From a virus: 24,923 nucleotides of DNA. The position numbers and the translations under genes are program-made. Where the stretch lies: the IMG/VR virus record IMGVR_UViG_3300030688_000112, positions 1 through 24,923 of that record; one strand, 5' to 3'. How positions within the stretch are numbered: position 1 is the stretch's first letter; every line of letters begins with the position of its first letter. The notes below the pieces were generated by a model that had not been told where the DNA came from, searched no databases, and saw only the letters and a program-made list of their open reading frames with translations. This document shows, piece after piece, positions 1 through 5,929 of the stretch.

Positions 1-337
1 AGTTGCCATCCGTGCAGACGGCGACTGCCATCGCAGCGCCTCCGATGACCTTCTGGTGAACCTGCGCCAGGACGTCGCGTTGGTGTGGGAAGTGAAGGGA
101 CTTGCCATCTTCACGCACATACAGCGGCCACGTCTGGAACTCTTCAGCCCGCACCTTGAGGTTGTGCTGGTGTGACACGATCAGGTCAGTCTTCTCAGCA
201 AGATCAACGACGCCTTCCGACATGAGAATGTTCCGGTTCAGAGCGTGGCGTGTGAAGGTGTCACAGCCGTTGTGTCCGGAGATGACTTGAAGGATGGCAG
301 CGCCTTTTTCGTTCAGTGCGCGGGGCTCGGTGGACAT
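1..337 (-). CDS. Hypothetical protein, C-terminus outside window (DUF6876-like?)
   Basis: This leftward gene starts with ATG at 337-335, behind a clear Shine-Dalgarno (AGGAG, 7 bases from the ATG). It runs off the left edge, so only the first 112 codons are visible. The protein begins MSTEPRALNEKGAAILQ and contains TRHALNRNILMSEGVVDLAE, then a basic/aromatic stretch with PLYVREDGKSLHFPH. The pattern 'RH-L-N/K-..-L-T/S-[DE]GV..LAE' reminds me of the DUF6876 family of small phage/plasmid proteins, but the match is from memory and weak. No catalytic motif is visible. The gene has its own leftward promoter at 376-404 and is divergent from the 523-4428 operon, which makes it a likely early or accessory gene. 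Confidence 0.7.
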   Translation of the reverse strand, partial: MSTEPRALNEKGAAILQVISGHNGCDTFTRHALNRNILMSEGVVDLAEKTDLIVSHQHNLKVRAEEFQTWPLYVREDGKSLHFPHQRDVLAQVHQKVIGGAAMAVAVCTDGN

Positions 338-367
338 GTGGTCTCCTGAAAAGGGTTAGAGTGGTTG

Positions 368-382
368 GAAAGCCAAACTTAC
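368..382. promoter_or_regulatory. Operator-like palindrome (imperfect GTAAG-N5-CTTAC)
   Basis: The plus strand reads GAAAG-CCAAA-CTTAC, one mismatch from the perfect half-site pair seen at 19263 and 22168. It covers the -10 of the leftward promoter, a good place for a repressor to act. Its operator role is inferred from recurrence and position. Confidence 0.4.
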
Positions 383-404
383 TCTTATGTGTTCCTGTGT
401 GCAA
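376..404 (-). promoter_or_regulatory. Sigma70-like promoter for the leftward gene at 337
   Basis: On the minus strand, TTGCAC (404-399) is followed 17 bases later by TAAGTT (381-376). Upstream lies the box TACGCATCTTTT (419-408), which recurs at other promoters here. A second ACGCATC copy lies at about 445-432. The -10 region is overlapped by an imperfect GTAAG-N5-CTTAC palindrome (368-382). Confidence 0.5.
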
Positions 405-459
405 GAGAAAAGATGCGTAGCGCTCATAAAAATGGTGATGCGTTAGGTTATGTAGCTCG

Positions 460-501
460 ACGCATGTTTTGGTTGACATGTGAGTAAGAGGGGAGCATAT
501 T
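460..501 (+). promoter_or_regulatory. Promoter of the rightward 523-4428 operon
   Basis: ACGCATGTTTT (460-470) is followed two bases later by a consensus -35 TTGACA (473-478). A 17-base spacer leads to CATATT (496-501), which matches 4 of 6 of the -10 consensus. Transcription would start near 508, 15 bases ahead of the first ATG. This is one of the best sigma70-type promoters in the window. It is back-to-back with the promoter of the leftward gene at 337. Confidence 0.7.
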
Positions 502-522
502 AGGGACATCAGAGGAGATCAC

Positions 523-720
523 ATGCCTAACAAACCCTTCTACGTCCGCGTTCGCGGTGCGTCGACCGAGGCGCTCGTCTATGCCAGGGATCGGACTGCG
601 GCGATCGAACTGTTCTCCGCCAAGGTGCATGTGGGGCCAATCTACATCACCGGGGCGAAGGCAACGAAGGCGCTGATCGCCCGGGCTGGTGTGATGATGG
701 TGTTGAGGGCTGCGGAATGA
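523..720 (+). CDS. Small hypothetical phage protein (65 aa)
   Basis: This is the first gene of the rightward operon. The ATG at 523 has a good Shine-Dalgarno (AGGAG, 5 bases upstream) and lies 15 bases after the predicted transcription start. The protein starts MPNKPFYVRVRGASTEALVYA, is basic and about half hydrophobic, and has no signal peptide or cysteine motif. 'FYVRVRG..TEALV.A.DRTAAIE' looks like a short alpha/beta domain, and an RNA/DNA-binding or inhibitor-like small fold is possible, but I cannot assign a function. Its stop overlaps the ATG of the short broken reading frame at 717. As the first product after a strong promoter it is likely expressed early and strongly. Confidence 0.75.
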   Translation: MPNKPFYVRVRGASTEALVYARDRTAAIELFSAKVHVGPIYITGAKATKALIARAGVMMVLRAAE

Positions 721-830
721 CCAAAGGCCTTCAGTGCAAGGACATTCCTGAGCTTCCGATCCTTGGTCGATGATGCCGTGGAGATTATGAATTGACCGAC
801 GCCGGTCGTGCCATGTTGACGAAACAATAG
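717..830 (+). pseudogene. Short reading frame interrupted by an in-frame TGA
   Basis: An ATGA overlap with the previous stop starts a frame that reads MTKGLQCKDIPELPILGR. It meets TGA at 771-773, then continues in the same frame as CRGDYELTDAGRAMLTKQ to TAG at 828-830. The first half ('KDIP-LPIL') and the second ('YELTDAGRAML') both look like pieces of known small phage proteins, so a single-base change to TGA in a ~37-aa gene is plausible. It could also be a genuine 18-aa peptide plus chance downstream similarity. The start/stop coupling supports an ancestral gene here. Confidence 0.35.
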
Positions 831-844
831 GAAGGGACACAAGT

Positions 845-1699
845 ATGACCAAAAGGACACCATCTTTCTCCGCTTTCGCACCCAGTCACCTCGCTGCAAA
901 ACAGGTGTATTCCTCTGGTGAGTTGAACCTCATCGTCAGGATCAAGGAGGTCACTGACACTCAGGTCGAATTCGAGAGCAACCACCGAGGGAGTGTAACA
1001 CTACCGAAACACTTTTTCCTGGAATGGATCAACGGCATCCAGGACATCATACTGTTACCAGCGGAGGCCGTGCCACTCTACTCTGCTGCGACGCTCGCGT
1101 CTGGGCAAGTGTATGGGAACGATGCGTTGAAGGTATCCATCGTCAGGACGGCAGATGATTCCGTCTGGTTCGAGACAGGCATTCATCCCCAGCAGATGAT
1201 GACAAGGCCGAGCTTCGTCGCCTGGATGAAGAGTCAGGGTATGCGGTTTCTCCACTACCTGCCTCCGGTTCCGACAGAGATTCAGGCCTTGCGGAATGAG
1301 GTGGCTTCTTTGAAGGCACAGCTTGCCAATGCTGGGCCGCGATCGAAAGACCTGAAGGACCTGACCTTCAAAGAGTTGGTTGCGTTTGGCATCGAACTGG
1401 AAGTTGACTCGATCGTCGCGGGACGCACCTTGTCGCAGCGTGTCTGGGAACTGATGAACACGGCGACGACTTGGTGCGCTGACAGATCAGAGAAGGTCGG
1501 AGCGAATTATGTGCCGGTGCTGACATCGCCGATCGAAGGTCTTCTCTCGCGTCTCAGTCACAAGGCTGACGTCGCTGGGCAAATTCTGAAGATGAATCCA
1601 GACGGAGAGGGCGCAAAACACGCTTGGACTTCCTTGAGGGAGACGATTGACTCGCTGGATCGTCTGGTGGAAGAGCAGAAAGCAGGCGTTGGAAAATGA
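845..1699 (+). CDS. Hypothetical protein (284 aa) with central coiled coil
   Basis: The ATG at 845 follows AGGAAGGG at a spacing of about 8 bases. Residues 1-135 look like a folded alpha/beta domain (SGELNLIVRIKEV, VTLPKHFFLEW). Around residues 143-160 the heptad-like run IQALRNEVASLKAQLANA is a likely coiled coil. The C-terminal half is mostly helical and ends with a charged helix. No signal peptide, membrane segment, cysteine cluster or nuclease/ATPase motif is visible. It is the largest protein of the operon and I do not recognise its family. It is separated from the next gene by a new promoter at 1731-1759, so it may close the first sub-operon. Confidence 0.8.
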   Translation: MTKRTPSFSAFAPSHLAAKQVYSSGELNLIVRIKEVTDTQVEFESNHRGSVTLPKHFFLEWINGIQDIILLPAEAVPLYSAATLASGQVYGNDALKVSIVRTADDSVWFETGIHPQQMMTRPSFVAWMKSQGMRFLHYLPPVPTEIQALRNEVASLKAQLANAGPRSKDLKDLTFKELVAFGIELEVDSIVAGRTLSQRVWELMNTATTWCADRSEKVGANYVPVLTSPIEGLLSRLSHKADVAGQILKMNPDGEGAKHAWTSLRETIDSLDRLVEEQKAGVGK

Positions 1700-1714
1700 A
1701 TTAAAAGTTGCGTC

Positions 1715-1759
1715 ACGCATCTTTATTCCTTTGACATGAGGAGTTAATGAGGGCATACT
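1715..1759 (+). promoter_or_regulatory. Internal promoter of the rightward operon
   Basis: The box ACGCATCTTTA (1715-1725) lies just ahead of TTGACA (1731-1736). A 17-base spacer leads to CATACT (1754-1759). The layout is nearly the same as at 460-501, including the shared sequences TTGACATG and GGGCATA-/GGAGCATA around the -10. Start of transcription would be near 1766, before the ATG at 1785. Confidence 0.7.
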
Positions 1760-1784
1760 CTGCACATCAACCAGGGAGTTCCTT

Positions 1785-2000
1785 ATGTCTCAAGTGTATC
1801 GCGTCCATCAGGAGACCACTGGCGAATTTCACATCGTTCTTCCGAACGGTAATTTCGCCCGAACCACTGAGGGCGGCTTCTTCGCCACGACCGACCTGGA
1901 AAAGGCCAAGGAGGCGCTCGCTTACCTGACGCAGTCGGTTGAAGTTGGCAAGAAGCGGGTTGGGGCTCATTGGCTGAAGTCAACGTTCGGAGTGTTGTGA
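1785..2000 (+). CDS. Small hypothetical protein (71 aa)
   Basis: The ATG at 1785 is preceded by GGGAG. The protein starts MSQVYRVHQETTGEFHIVLPN and has two beta-like segments followed by a helix (DLEKAKEALAYL) and a basic tail (GKKRVGAHWLK). 'YRVHQETTGEFHIVLPNGNFARTTEGGFFATTDLEKAKEAL' resembles short phage proteins that describe a parameter-like beta hairpin, but I cannot name a function. It has no cysteines, signal or membrane segment. It is the first gene after the internal promoter, one base before the next gene, so the two are almost certainly cotranscribed. Confidence 0.75.
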   Translation: MSQVYRVHQETTGEFHIVLPNGNFARTTEGGFFATTDLEKAKEALAYLTQSVEVGKKRVGAHWLKSTFGVL

Positions 2001-2001
2001 G

Positions 2002-2196
2002 ATGGCCGCAGACGTCACCCTGACCAACCATGGCTCGCTGATCGGACTCAACCTGCTCACCGCCGAAGCGCGTGTGTGGGCAAGCGAGCATCTGCCGGAA
2101 GACGCCTCATGGTTCGGAGGGGCGGTTATGGTCGAGCCACGCTATGCTGATGCGATCGTGGATGGGATGATGTGTGATGGACTGGAGGTAGGTTGA
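2002..2196 (+). CDS. Conserved small phage protein (64 aa), WFGG family
   Basis: The ATG at 2002 lies one base after the previous stop. The protein reads VTLTNHGSLIGLNLLTAEARVWASEHLPEDASWFGGAVMVEPRYADAIVDGMMCDGLEVG. I recognise the pattern 'V-NHGSL..L-P-T-EAR-W--E-LPEDA-WFG-A-VVE-RY---IV-GM-DGLEV' as a small protein common in phages and prophages of proteobacteria. Its function is unknown to me. The stop overlaps the next ATG as TGATG, which indicates translational coupling. Confidence 0.8.
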   Translation: MAADVTLTNHGSLIGLNLLTAEARVWASEHLPEDASWFGGAVMVEPRYADAIVDGMMCDGLEVG

Positions 2197-2432
2197 TGTC
2201 TCGGTTCGGGTTTACCCAGGTGACGATCGGCGACCACGACCTAGCTGCGTTTCTGCGCAGGGTCGGTGCGATCGACGACTGGCGGAAGACGGGCACAGCG
2301 AACACATGGTTCGCGCCTGATGCTACAGCGGTTGCTCAGGTCCATTACAATGGGGTCGGCGGGATGGACACGAAGACGTTCATCCGGGATGACCTTGTTG
2401 CGACTGCGCATGGCGCGAAGGAGGTGGAGTGA
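2196..2432 (+). CDS. Small hypothetical protein (78 aa)
   Basis: The ATG at 2196 overlaps the previous stop and is preceded by GAGGTAGG. The protein is MSRFGFTQVTIGDHDLAAFLRRVG followed by aromatic and polar residues (TANTWFAPDATAVAQVHYNGVG) and ends with an acidic tail. It is soluble, with no recognisable motif. The region 'WFAPDATAVAQVHYNG..GMDTKTFIRDDL' looks like a compact beta-rich fold. Its stop overlaps the next start. I do not recognise a family, so the call rests on ribosome-binding site, coupling and coding periodicity. Confidence 0.7.
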   Translation: MSRFGFTQVTIGDHDLAAFLRRVGAIDDWRKTGTANTWFAPDATAVAQVHYNGVGGMDTKTFIRDDLVATAHGAKEVE

Positions 2433-2638
2433 TGTTGACTTCTTGGGGCCTGTATCACGATGGTGTCCGCATCGATCGATTTTTTGCTCCGCCTGATAAA
2501 AGTGAGAGCGCCATTCTCGAAGAGCTACGTTCGCAGACACGATACGAAGGGCATACTTACCTGCTGCGAGACGTCGAGCGTCTTGGGTGGGTCAAGCGGC
2601 TGATCCTGATCGTCGGTGCTGCTGTATGGAGAGTGTGA
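2432..2638 (+). CDS. Small hypothetical protein with hydrophobic C-terminus (68 aa)
   Basis: The ATG at 2432 overlaps the previous TGA and sits behind GGAGGTGGAGTG, a strong ribosome site. The N-terminal part (WGLYHDGVRIDRFF) is beta-like. The middle is charged, and the C-terminus VKRLILIVGAAVWRV is a hydrophobic run long enough for a marginal membrane anchor. No family is recognised. The stop overlaps the next ATG (TGATG). Confidence 0.7.
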   Translation: MLTSWGLYHDGVRIDRFFAPPDKSESAILEELRSQTRYEGHTYLLRDVERLGWVKRLILIVGAAVWRV

Positions 2639-3117
2639 TGACACAACGTCCGACAACGATACACGATGCCGAAGCTGCCGGCGAGCAGGCGTGGAAAGAT
2701 GGGAATCCTCTTCCCACGTTCGGGAGTCCGGCACTAACGACAGCGGCTTACCGTGGGTATAACAAAGGTCAGAAAGCTGAGAACGGGGTCGTCGAAGCGT
2801 CTGCGCCGTCCGCGCTGATGAACTACGACACTGTCTCGCTCGCTCGCTGGGCTGTTGCTGACGCGTTGACCGCCGCGATCTCGATAGCCGGTCGGGCGAG
2901 CGAGAAATTCGAAGGGACGAACGCCTACTTTCCGTTCGCCTCCCTGCGGGATGCTCTGTCTACATTGCGTGACAGCGGTGACGCGATGAAGGTTCTGTCT
3001 CGGTTGGAGCATAGCTTGAGAGATAGGAAGGACTTCTTGATGGCGTCCACAGACGCCGAGATCAACTCGCTTGTCTCCCAGGTTTCAGCGCTGAACGCTA
3101 CGAGAGGGAAGGGTTGA
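2638..3117 (+). CDS. Hypothetical protein (159 aa), helical
   Basis: The start is chosen at ATG 2638, which overlaps the previous TGA and follows GGAGAG. Upstream in-frame methionines would overlap the preceding gene. The protein is helical and charged. It has an N-terminal segment 'AAGEQAWKDGNPLPTFGSPALTTAAYRGYNKGQ' that looks like small phage proteins with a G/W-N-P-Y signature. A long amphipathic helix region follows (ADALTAAISIAGRASEKFEG; LRDALSTLRDSGDAMKVLSRLEHSL). It has no catalytic motif, membrane segment or cysteine. It is coupled to the next gene by a TGATG overlap. Confidence 0.75.
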   Translation: MTQRPTTIHDAEAAGEQAWKDGNPLPTFGSPALTTAAYRGYNKGQKAENGVVEASAPSALMNYDTVSLARWAVADALTAAISIAGRASEKFEGTNAYFPFASLRDALSTLRDSGDAMKVLSRLEHSLRDRKDFLMASTDAEINSLVSQVSALNATRGKG

Positions 3118-3380
3118 TGCCAAGGGAGTCTGACGCCGAGCGTGACGCACGGATGGTGCTCTGGTGTCAGGAGACGATCAAGCGAGACGTGGATGCGTTC
3201 ACCCAGGCGGCGCTGCGGTCTGGACGTGTGCCTACGGTCGAACTGATATCCCTGTTCCAGGCCCTGTATGGCGCGGGGCTGGGTAGTCAGGACGAGTGTG
3301 GTAATTGGACGCCGGCTCGGGTCGAGGACGTGATCGCGATGGTTGATGCGCTGAAGACGTTGCCCACGTTGGGAGTGTAA
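3117..3380 (+). CDS. Hypothetical protein (87 aa)
   Basis: The ATG at 3117 overlaps the previous stop, and GAGAGGGAAGGG upstream provides the ribosome site. The protein is MPRESDAERDARMVLWCQETIKRD and later VPTVELISLFQALYGAGLGSQ. It looks like an all-helical small protein with charged N-terminus and a helical bundle. The single cysteine pair (W-C, E-C-G) is not a zinc motif. No family is recognised, and coding status is supported by coupling. Confidence 0.72.
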   Translation: MPRESDAERDARMVLWCQETIKRDVDAFTQAALRSGRVPTVELISLFQALYGAGLGSQDECGNWTPARVEDVIAMVDALKTLPTLGV

Positions 3381-3383
3381 GGC

Positions 3384-3626
3384 GTGGTGAAAGAGCCATC
3401 CTGGCCTGACTGGAAAGATGCGGGGAAGGCTGTTTGGATCGTCTGCGGCGAGGACGAGAATGGCGTGTCTAAGGGTGACCGTGTGCTGGGTAAGTTGGTG
3501 ATCGAGGACGTCGGGTTCGACGGCGAAGAAGAATACCCGTATTGGGTAGTGAAGCTCGGAGACGGGCGCCGGCTTTCCTTTGTGATGGCGAGTGAATGGG
3601 GGTTGTTTGCTGATGGCAAAGAGTGA
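3384..3626 (+). CDS. Small acidic hypothetical protein (80 aa), GTG start
   Basis: A GTG at 3384 starts MVKEPSWPDWKDAGKAVWIV. The gene begins 4 bases after the previous stop, with GGGAGTGTAAGG as a plausible ribosome site. The protein is acidic and beta-rich ('GDRVLGKLVIEDVGFDGEEEYPYWVVKLGDGRRLSF'), with an SH3-like flavour, and five tryptophans in 80 residues. I do not recognise a family. Its end overlaps the next gene by 14 bases. Confidence 0.72.
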   Translation: MVKEPSWPDWKDAGKAVWIVCGEDENGVSKGDRVLGKLVIEDVGFDGEEEYPYWVVKLGDGRRLSFVMASEWGLFADGKE

Positions 3627-3843
3627 TGCGAACCAGCTACGTGCCTATTCCATCCGTGTGCTGGAAGCCTGCGGCGTCCCGCTCGGTGTGGACTACACAC
3701 AACTCCAGAGCCATGAGGTTGATGCACTTCACGCCGAGGCGAGTGTCGTCCAGTATCGGAAGCCACAGCATGCTGTTGGCGTGTCCAAGGCTCAGTGTTT
3801 TCATGATCTGTTGCAGAAGCGTGCAGCTAGGAGTTTGGTTTGA
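3613..3843 (+). CDS. Conserved small phage protein (76 aa), 'YRKPxxAxG' family
   Basis: The start at ATG 3613 (MAKSDANQLRAYSIRVLEACG) overlaps the preceding gene by 14 bases. The upstream alternative at 3592 would overlap more. The C-terminal part 'YRKPQHAVGVSKAQCFHDLLQKRAAR' matches a pattern I know from many small phage proteins ending in a K/R-rich helix (YRKP-NA-GS-ARYFH--LQRRA-R). Basic C-terminus and helical content suggest nucleic-acid contact, but no function has been established to my knowledge. Its stop overlaps the next ATG. Confidence 0.75.
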   Translation: MAKSDANQLRAYSIRVLEACGVPLGVDYTQLQSHEVDALHAEASVVQYRKPQHAVGVSKAQCFHDLLQKRAARSLV

Positions 3844-4079
3844 TGCATATCACGGGAACACTAACCAACGACACGCGCGTCAAATACCTGGAGAACCTCG
3901 GTCCATCGGCGTGTGTTGAGATCGTGATCCCTCGGGGATCGCGCGTCCACAAGGTGGATGGTCGGTGGGTCGTGACGTCGACCAAGCTGCTGATCGAACT
4001 GACGGGCAACACGCATGACCCTGTGTATCGGTATGCGTGGTTACCGGATGATGTGGAAGTGGAGGTTGTAAATGGTTGA
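3843..4079 (+). CDS. Small hypothetical protein (78 aa)
   Basis: The ATG at 3843 overlaps the previous TGA. The protein is MHITGTLTNDTRVKYLENLG and is almost wholly beta-strand in character (ACVEIVIPRGSRVHKVDGRWVV, LLIELTGN, VYRYAWLPDDVEVEVV). It has no cysteine cluster, signal or helix-turn-helix. It could be an OB-like or beta-barrel nucleic-acid binder, but that is only shape inference. The end overlaps the following gene by 8 bases. Confidence 0.7.
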   Translation: MHITGTLTNDTRVKYLENLGPSACVEIVIPRGSRVHKVDGRWVVTSTKLLIELTGNTHDPVYRYAWLPDDVEVEVVNG

Positions 4080-4428
4080 CAGAACCACCGGGATCACCGC
4101 GACCCGGCTTACCAGCGGATACTGGATGATCGTCGGTCGCGGCCCGTGCGAGTGGGCGCAACCGCCGTCCTGGCCCTGCGATGAGAAGACGCTGCGCGAT
4201 CGCGCATCGCAGCAGGCGTCCGAACTGTTCTTTCGGGAGGCAGAAGGGCATCAACGCATGAGAGTGTGCTCGGCCTGTGGCGAAGAGGACAATGACTTCG
4301 TCGGCGGGGTTTGTGTGACGTGTCATAATGAGCGCCAGATGGAGTTGCTGCGCCATAATGCTGCGTTCGATCGGTGGGAGAGTCTCAGTGATCGTGAGCG
4401 TGGGGATGAGATAAGGCGGGCGTGTTAG
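4072..4428 (+). CDS. Zinc-ribbon hypothetical protein (118 aa)
   Basis: This is the last gene of the operon, overlapping its neighbour by 8 bases behind GTGGAGG. Residues 88-104 contain CSACGEEDNDFVGGVCVTC, a CxxC-x12-CxxC zinc ribbon. A helical, charged tail follows (NERQMELLRHNAAFDRWESL), and a mixed N-terminal domain carries W and P residues. Zinc ribbons of this size are common in phage regulators and nucleic-acid binders, but the specific role is unknown. The stop TAG (4426-4428) overlaps the stop of the leftward gene 4425-4691 by 3 bases, with no terminator between the convergent operons. Confidence 0.78.
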   Translation: MVDRTTGITATRLTSGYWMIVGRGPCEWAQPPSWPCDEKTLRDRASQQASELFFREAEGHQRMRVCSACGEEDNDFVGGVCVTCHNERQMELLRHNAAFDRWESLSDRERGDEIRRAC

Positions 4429-4691
4429 CGCCCTGCCTTCTTTCCGCTCTTCATAGGATTGCGGCGCTCTGCTCGTGCTTGCTCCTCCAGCAGGAACTGA
4501 TAGCGATCCCGACCTATAGTTGTGAGTCTGTAGCTGTCCCCTGACCGGTAGACGATCAGGTTCTTTTCCATAAGCTTCTCCAGTGGTTTGAAGTCTTTAG
4601 GCCAGAACCAGTAAACCTTTTTGTCAAGCTCTGCTTTTCCAATGTCCATTAGGACTTCGGTCTGACGTGCCGAGTGCCGAGTCTTAGACAT
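4425..4691 (-). CDS. Winged-helix-like small protein (88 aa)
   Basis: Second gene of the leftward pair. Its ATG (4691-4689) overlaps the end of the HTH gene by 8 bases. The sequence 'FKPLEKLMEKNLIVYRSGDSYRLTTIGRDRYQFL' has the shape of a winged-helix recognition helix plus wing (LEK-..NLI-..-G-SYRLT--GR..). The C-terminus is very basic (RAERRNPMKSGKKAGR), consistent with DNA binding. I cannot name the family. Cotranscription with the upstream regulator suggests an accessory repressor, antirepressor or partner protein. It ends stop-to-stop against the rightward operon. Confidence 0.7.
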   Translation of the reverse strand: MSKTRHSARQTEVLMDIGKAELDKKVYWFWPKDFKPLEKLMEKNLIVYRSGDSYRLTTIGRDRYQFLLEEQARAERRNPMKSGKKAGR

Positions 4692-5148
4692 GGCGTGCGT
4701 CCCTCGCTGCGATCTCTTCTGACGTCAGGAGCATCTCGATGGTGCCTTCGTAGTCGTAGTCATCAGTGCGGGCATTGCCGAGAGCGTCGTCATCCCAATT
4801 ATCGTAATACCAGAACGGGATTCCTCGGGCTTTGGCTCGGACGATGAAGTCTGGGGTTCCGTCTGTCCAGAGGGCGGAGTATTCAGGTGGATCGGGGATG
4901 GGCATCGGCGGTGCTAGAGAATTGATGAGCGTAGCCTGGGCAAGCCGGCGTAACTCGTTCAGAACAGCCTTCCCAATGTCGGGGCGTCCGAGCAGATGCA
5001 GCAAGCGTTCGAGGGGTCCATTTACGGCACGTTCTCCTCGTCTAATTTTCGAGATGTGCCCTTGAGAGACACCTAGAACGAGCGAGGCGACGTTTTGGCT
5101 CTTTATGCCTATGGCATTGCAAGCGGCGATGAACTCTTCCGTGGTCAT
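4684..5148 (-). CDS. HTH (XRE/YdaS-type) regulator, candidate lysogeny-type repressor
   Basis: The start is ATG 5148-5146 (MTTEEFIAACNAIGIK), with GGAGAG upstream. An in-frame ATG further upstream, at 5187, would overlap the promoter region. Residues 15-50 form a helix-turn-helix: KSQNVASLVLGVSQGHISKIRRGERAVNGPLERLLHLL, of the type found in phage YdaS/XRE-like regulators. The C-terminal half is acidic (DDYDYEGTIEML), with no peptidase S24 Ser-Lys dyad visible, so it is not a classic self-cleaving CI. It is divergent from a large palindromic control region and sits near its own promoter at 5178-5206. Its targets could be the GTAAG-N5-CTTAC sites (inference). Confidence 0.75.
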   Translation of the reverse strand: MTTEEFIAACNAIGIKSQNVASLVLGVSQGHISKIRRGERAVNGPLERLLHLLGRPDIGKAVLNELRRLAQATLINSLAPPMPIPDPPEYSALWTDGTPDFIVRAKARGIPFWYYDNWDDDALGNARTDDYDYEGTIEMLLTSEEIAARDARHV

Positions 5149-5177
5149 TGTTGGTCTCTCCGTCGTGGTGGATAGCC

Positions 5178-5206
5178 AGAATGTCACGAGGTAGCGAATA
5201 TGTCAA
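5178..5206 (-). promoter_or_regulatory. Promoter of the leftward regulator pair
   Basis: On the minus strand TTGACA (5206-5201) is followed by 17 bases and CATTCT (5183-5178), 30 bases before the ATG at 5148. The same region carries a plus-strand extended -10, TGGCATAAT (5221-5229), which could drive a transcript in the opposite direction across the palindrome. The plus-strand element lacks a good -35. Confidence 0.45.
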
Positions 5207-5242
5207 TGGGTTAGTTAACGTGGCATAATCTGCTCCGGTTGT

Positions 5243-5569
5243 GTCCACTACGTCCATTTGGTGGGAAGACCCGTGGACGTAGGTTTTTCTTAGAGACTCC
5301 TGGCGCTCCGAGAGATTTTTAGTGTGCTGGGATTCTTCTTGTGAAAACGCTGGGAAAAGCGACATAGTATTCAAAGAAGTTGGAATACCCCATGAACTAC
5401 CCCTATAGGCCAGTCCACTGGGTATGCCATTGAATATGCCACCTTCCCTGAATACTATCCTCTTTTCTCTACCTCTTTTTCGATAAGGAATAAAAAATGA
5501 TGGAAATCTCTCGGAGCGCCAGGAGTCTCTAGCAAAAATCGCGTCCACTCGATATGGACGCAAGTGGAC
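5243..5569. repeat. ~330 bp imperfect palindrome with perfect 28-bp arms (control region, origin or MITE)
   Basis: The 28 bases at 5291-5318 are the exact reverse complement of 5504-5531. The same symmetry axis (near 5411) also pairs 5364-5373 with 5449-5458 (ATAGTATTCA / TGAATACTAT) and, less exactly, 5382-5401 with 5421-5440. Outside the arms, boxes of GTCCAC/GTGGAC (5243, 5251, 5273 and 5543, 5555, 5564) repeat in mirrored order with short indels. Over the ungapped 121-bp half, about 62% of positions are complementary. The whole lies in the gene-free space between the HTH regulator and the RuvC-like gene. Candidates are a replication origin, a repressor/partner-binding region, a structured RNA, or a MITE. 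The sequence alone does not decide. Confidence 0.85.
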
Positions 5570-5704
5570 GCTGTGGACAAACTCATGTTTAAAACATCAT
5601 TTACCATTTCTGTTCCATTCCTGAGACAGGAGGTGGTTTCACCCCCTGCGCCTGCCCTTCACCGAGGTGCGGAGGACGATCCCGATCGCCGGCTACCAGG
5701 AACG

Positions 5705-5738
5705 AAAAAGCCCACCTCCGGGGGTTCGGAGGTGGGCT
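5705..5738 (-). terminator. Strong rho-independent terminator hairpin
   Basis: AGCCCACCTCCG (5709-5720) pairs perfectly with 5727-5738 around a 6-base loop, giving a 12-bp stem. On the minus strand it is followed by a run of T (complement of 5705-5709), so it ends leftward transcription best. A weaker CTCTTATT follows on the plus strand. No leftward gene lies upstream of it (5740-5960), so it may insulate the promoter region or end an unknown RNA. Confidence 0.75.
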
Positions 5739-5899
5739 CTTATTCGACTTCGCCGGGGCAGTGCTGCCTAGGCCTCGGTCTAGCCTGCCGGCATGATCGC
5801 ACTGGATTTTCCGTCAATGCCGATCGGCCTTCTGAGTATCAGAGAACTGAGCGTAGCGAGTCAACATAAGATTCCGTGCGAACCATAACGTCAGTTTCG

Positions 5900-5929
5900 T
5901 TGACATTCGATAGTCTGGCTGAACATGGT
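5900..5929 (+). promoter_or_regulatory. Possible promoter of the RuvC-terminase operon
   Basis: TTGACA (5900-5905) is a consensus -35. At 18 bases lies CATGGT (5924-5929), a weak -10 with 2-3 matches. It lies 31 bases ahead of the ATG at 5960. Its position after a terminator and before a five-gene operon makes it the most likely start of that transcript, possibly needing a phage activator because of the poor -10. Confidence 0.4.

Noticed and set aside
4684-5148. Classic CI repressor with self-cleaving peptidase domain
   Set aside because: HTH is present but no Ser-Lys dyad or cleavage site pattern is visible in the C-terminal half.
5570-5580. DnaA box at TGTGGACAA near the palindrome
   Set aside because: Complement TTGTCCACA differs from the TTATNCACA consensus, and only one copy fits, so I do not claim a DnaA origin.
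5564-5869. 101-aa plus-strand open frame in the control region
   Set aside because: No ribosome site, it crosses the strong terminator hairpin, and its composition is not protein-like.
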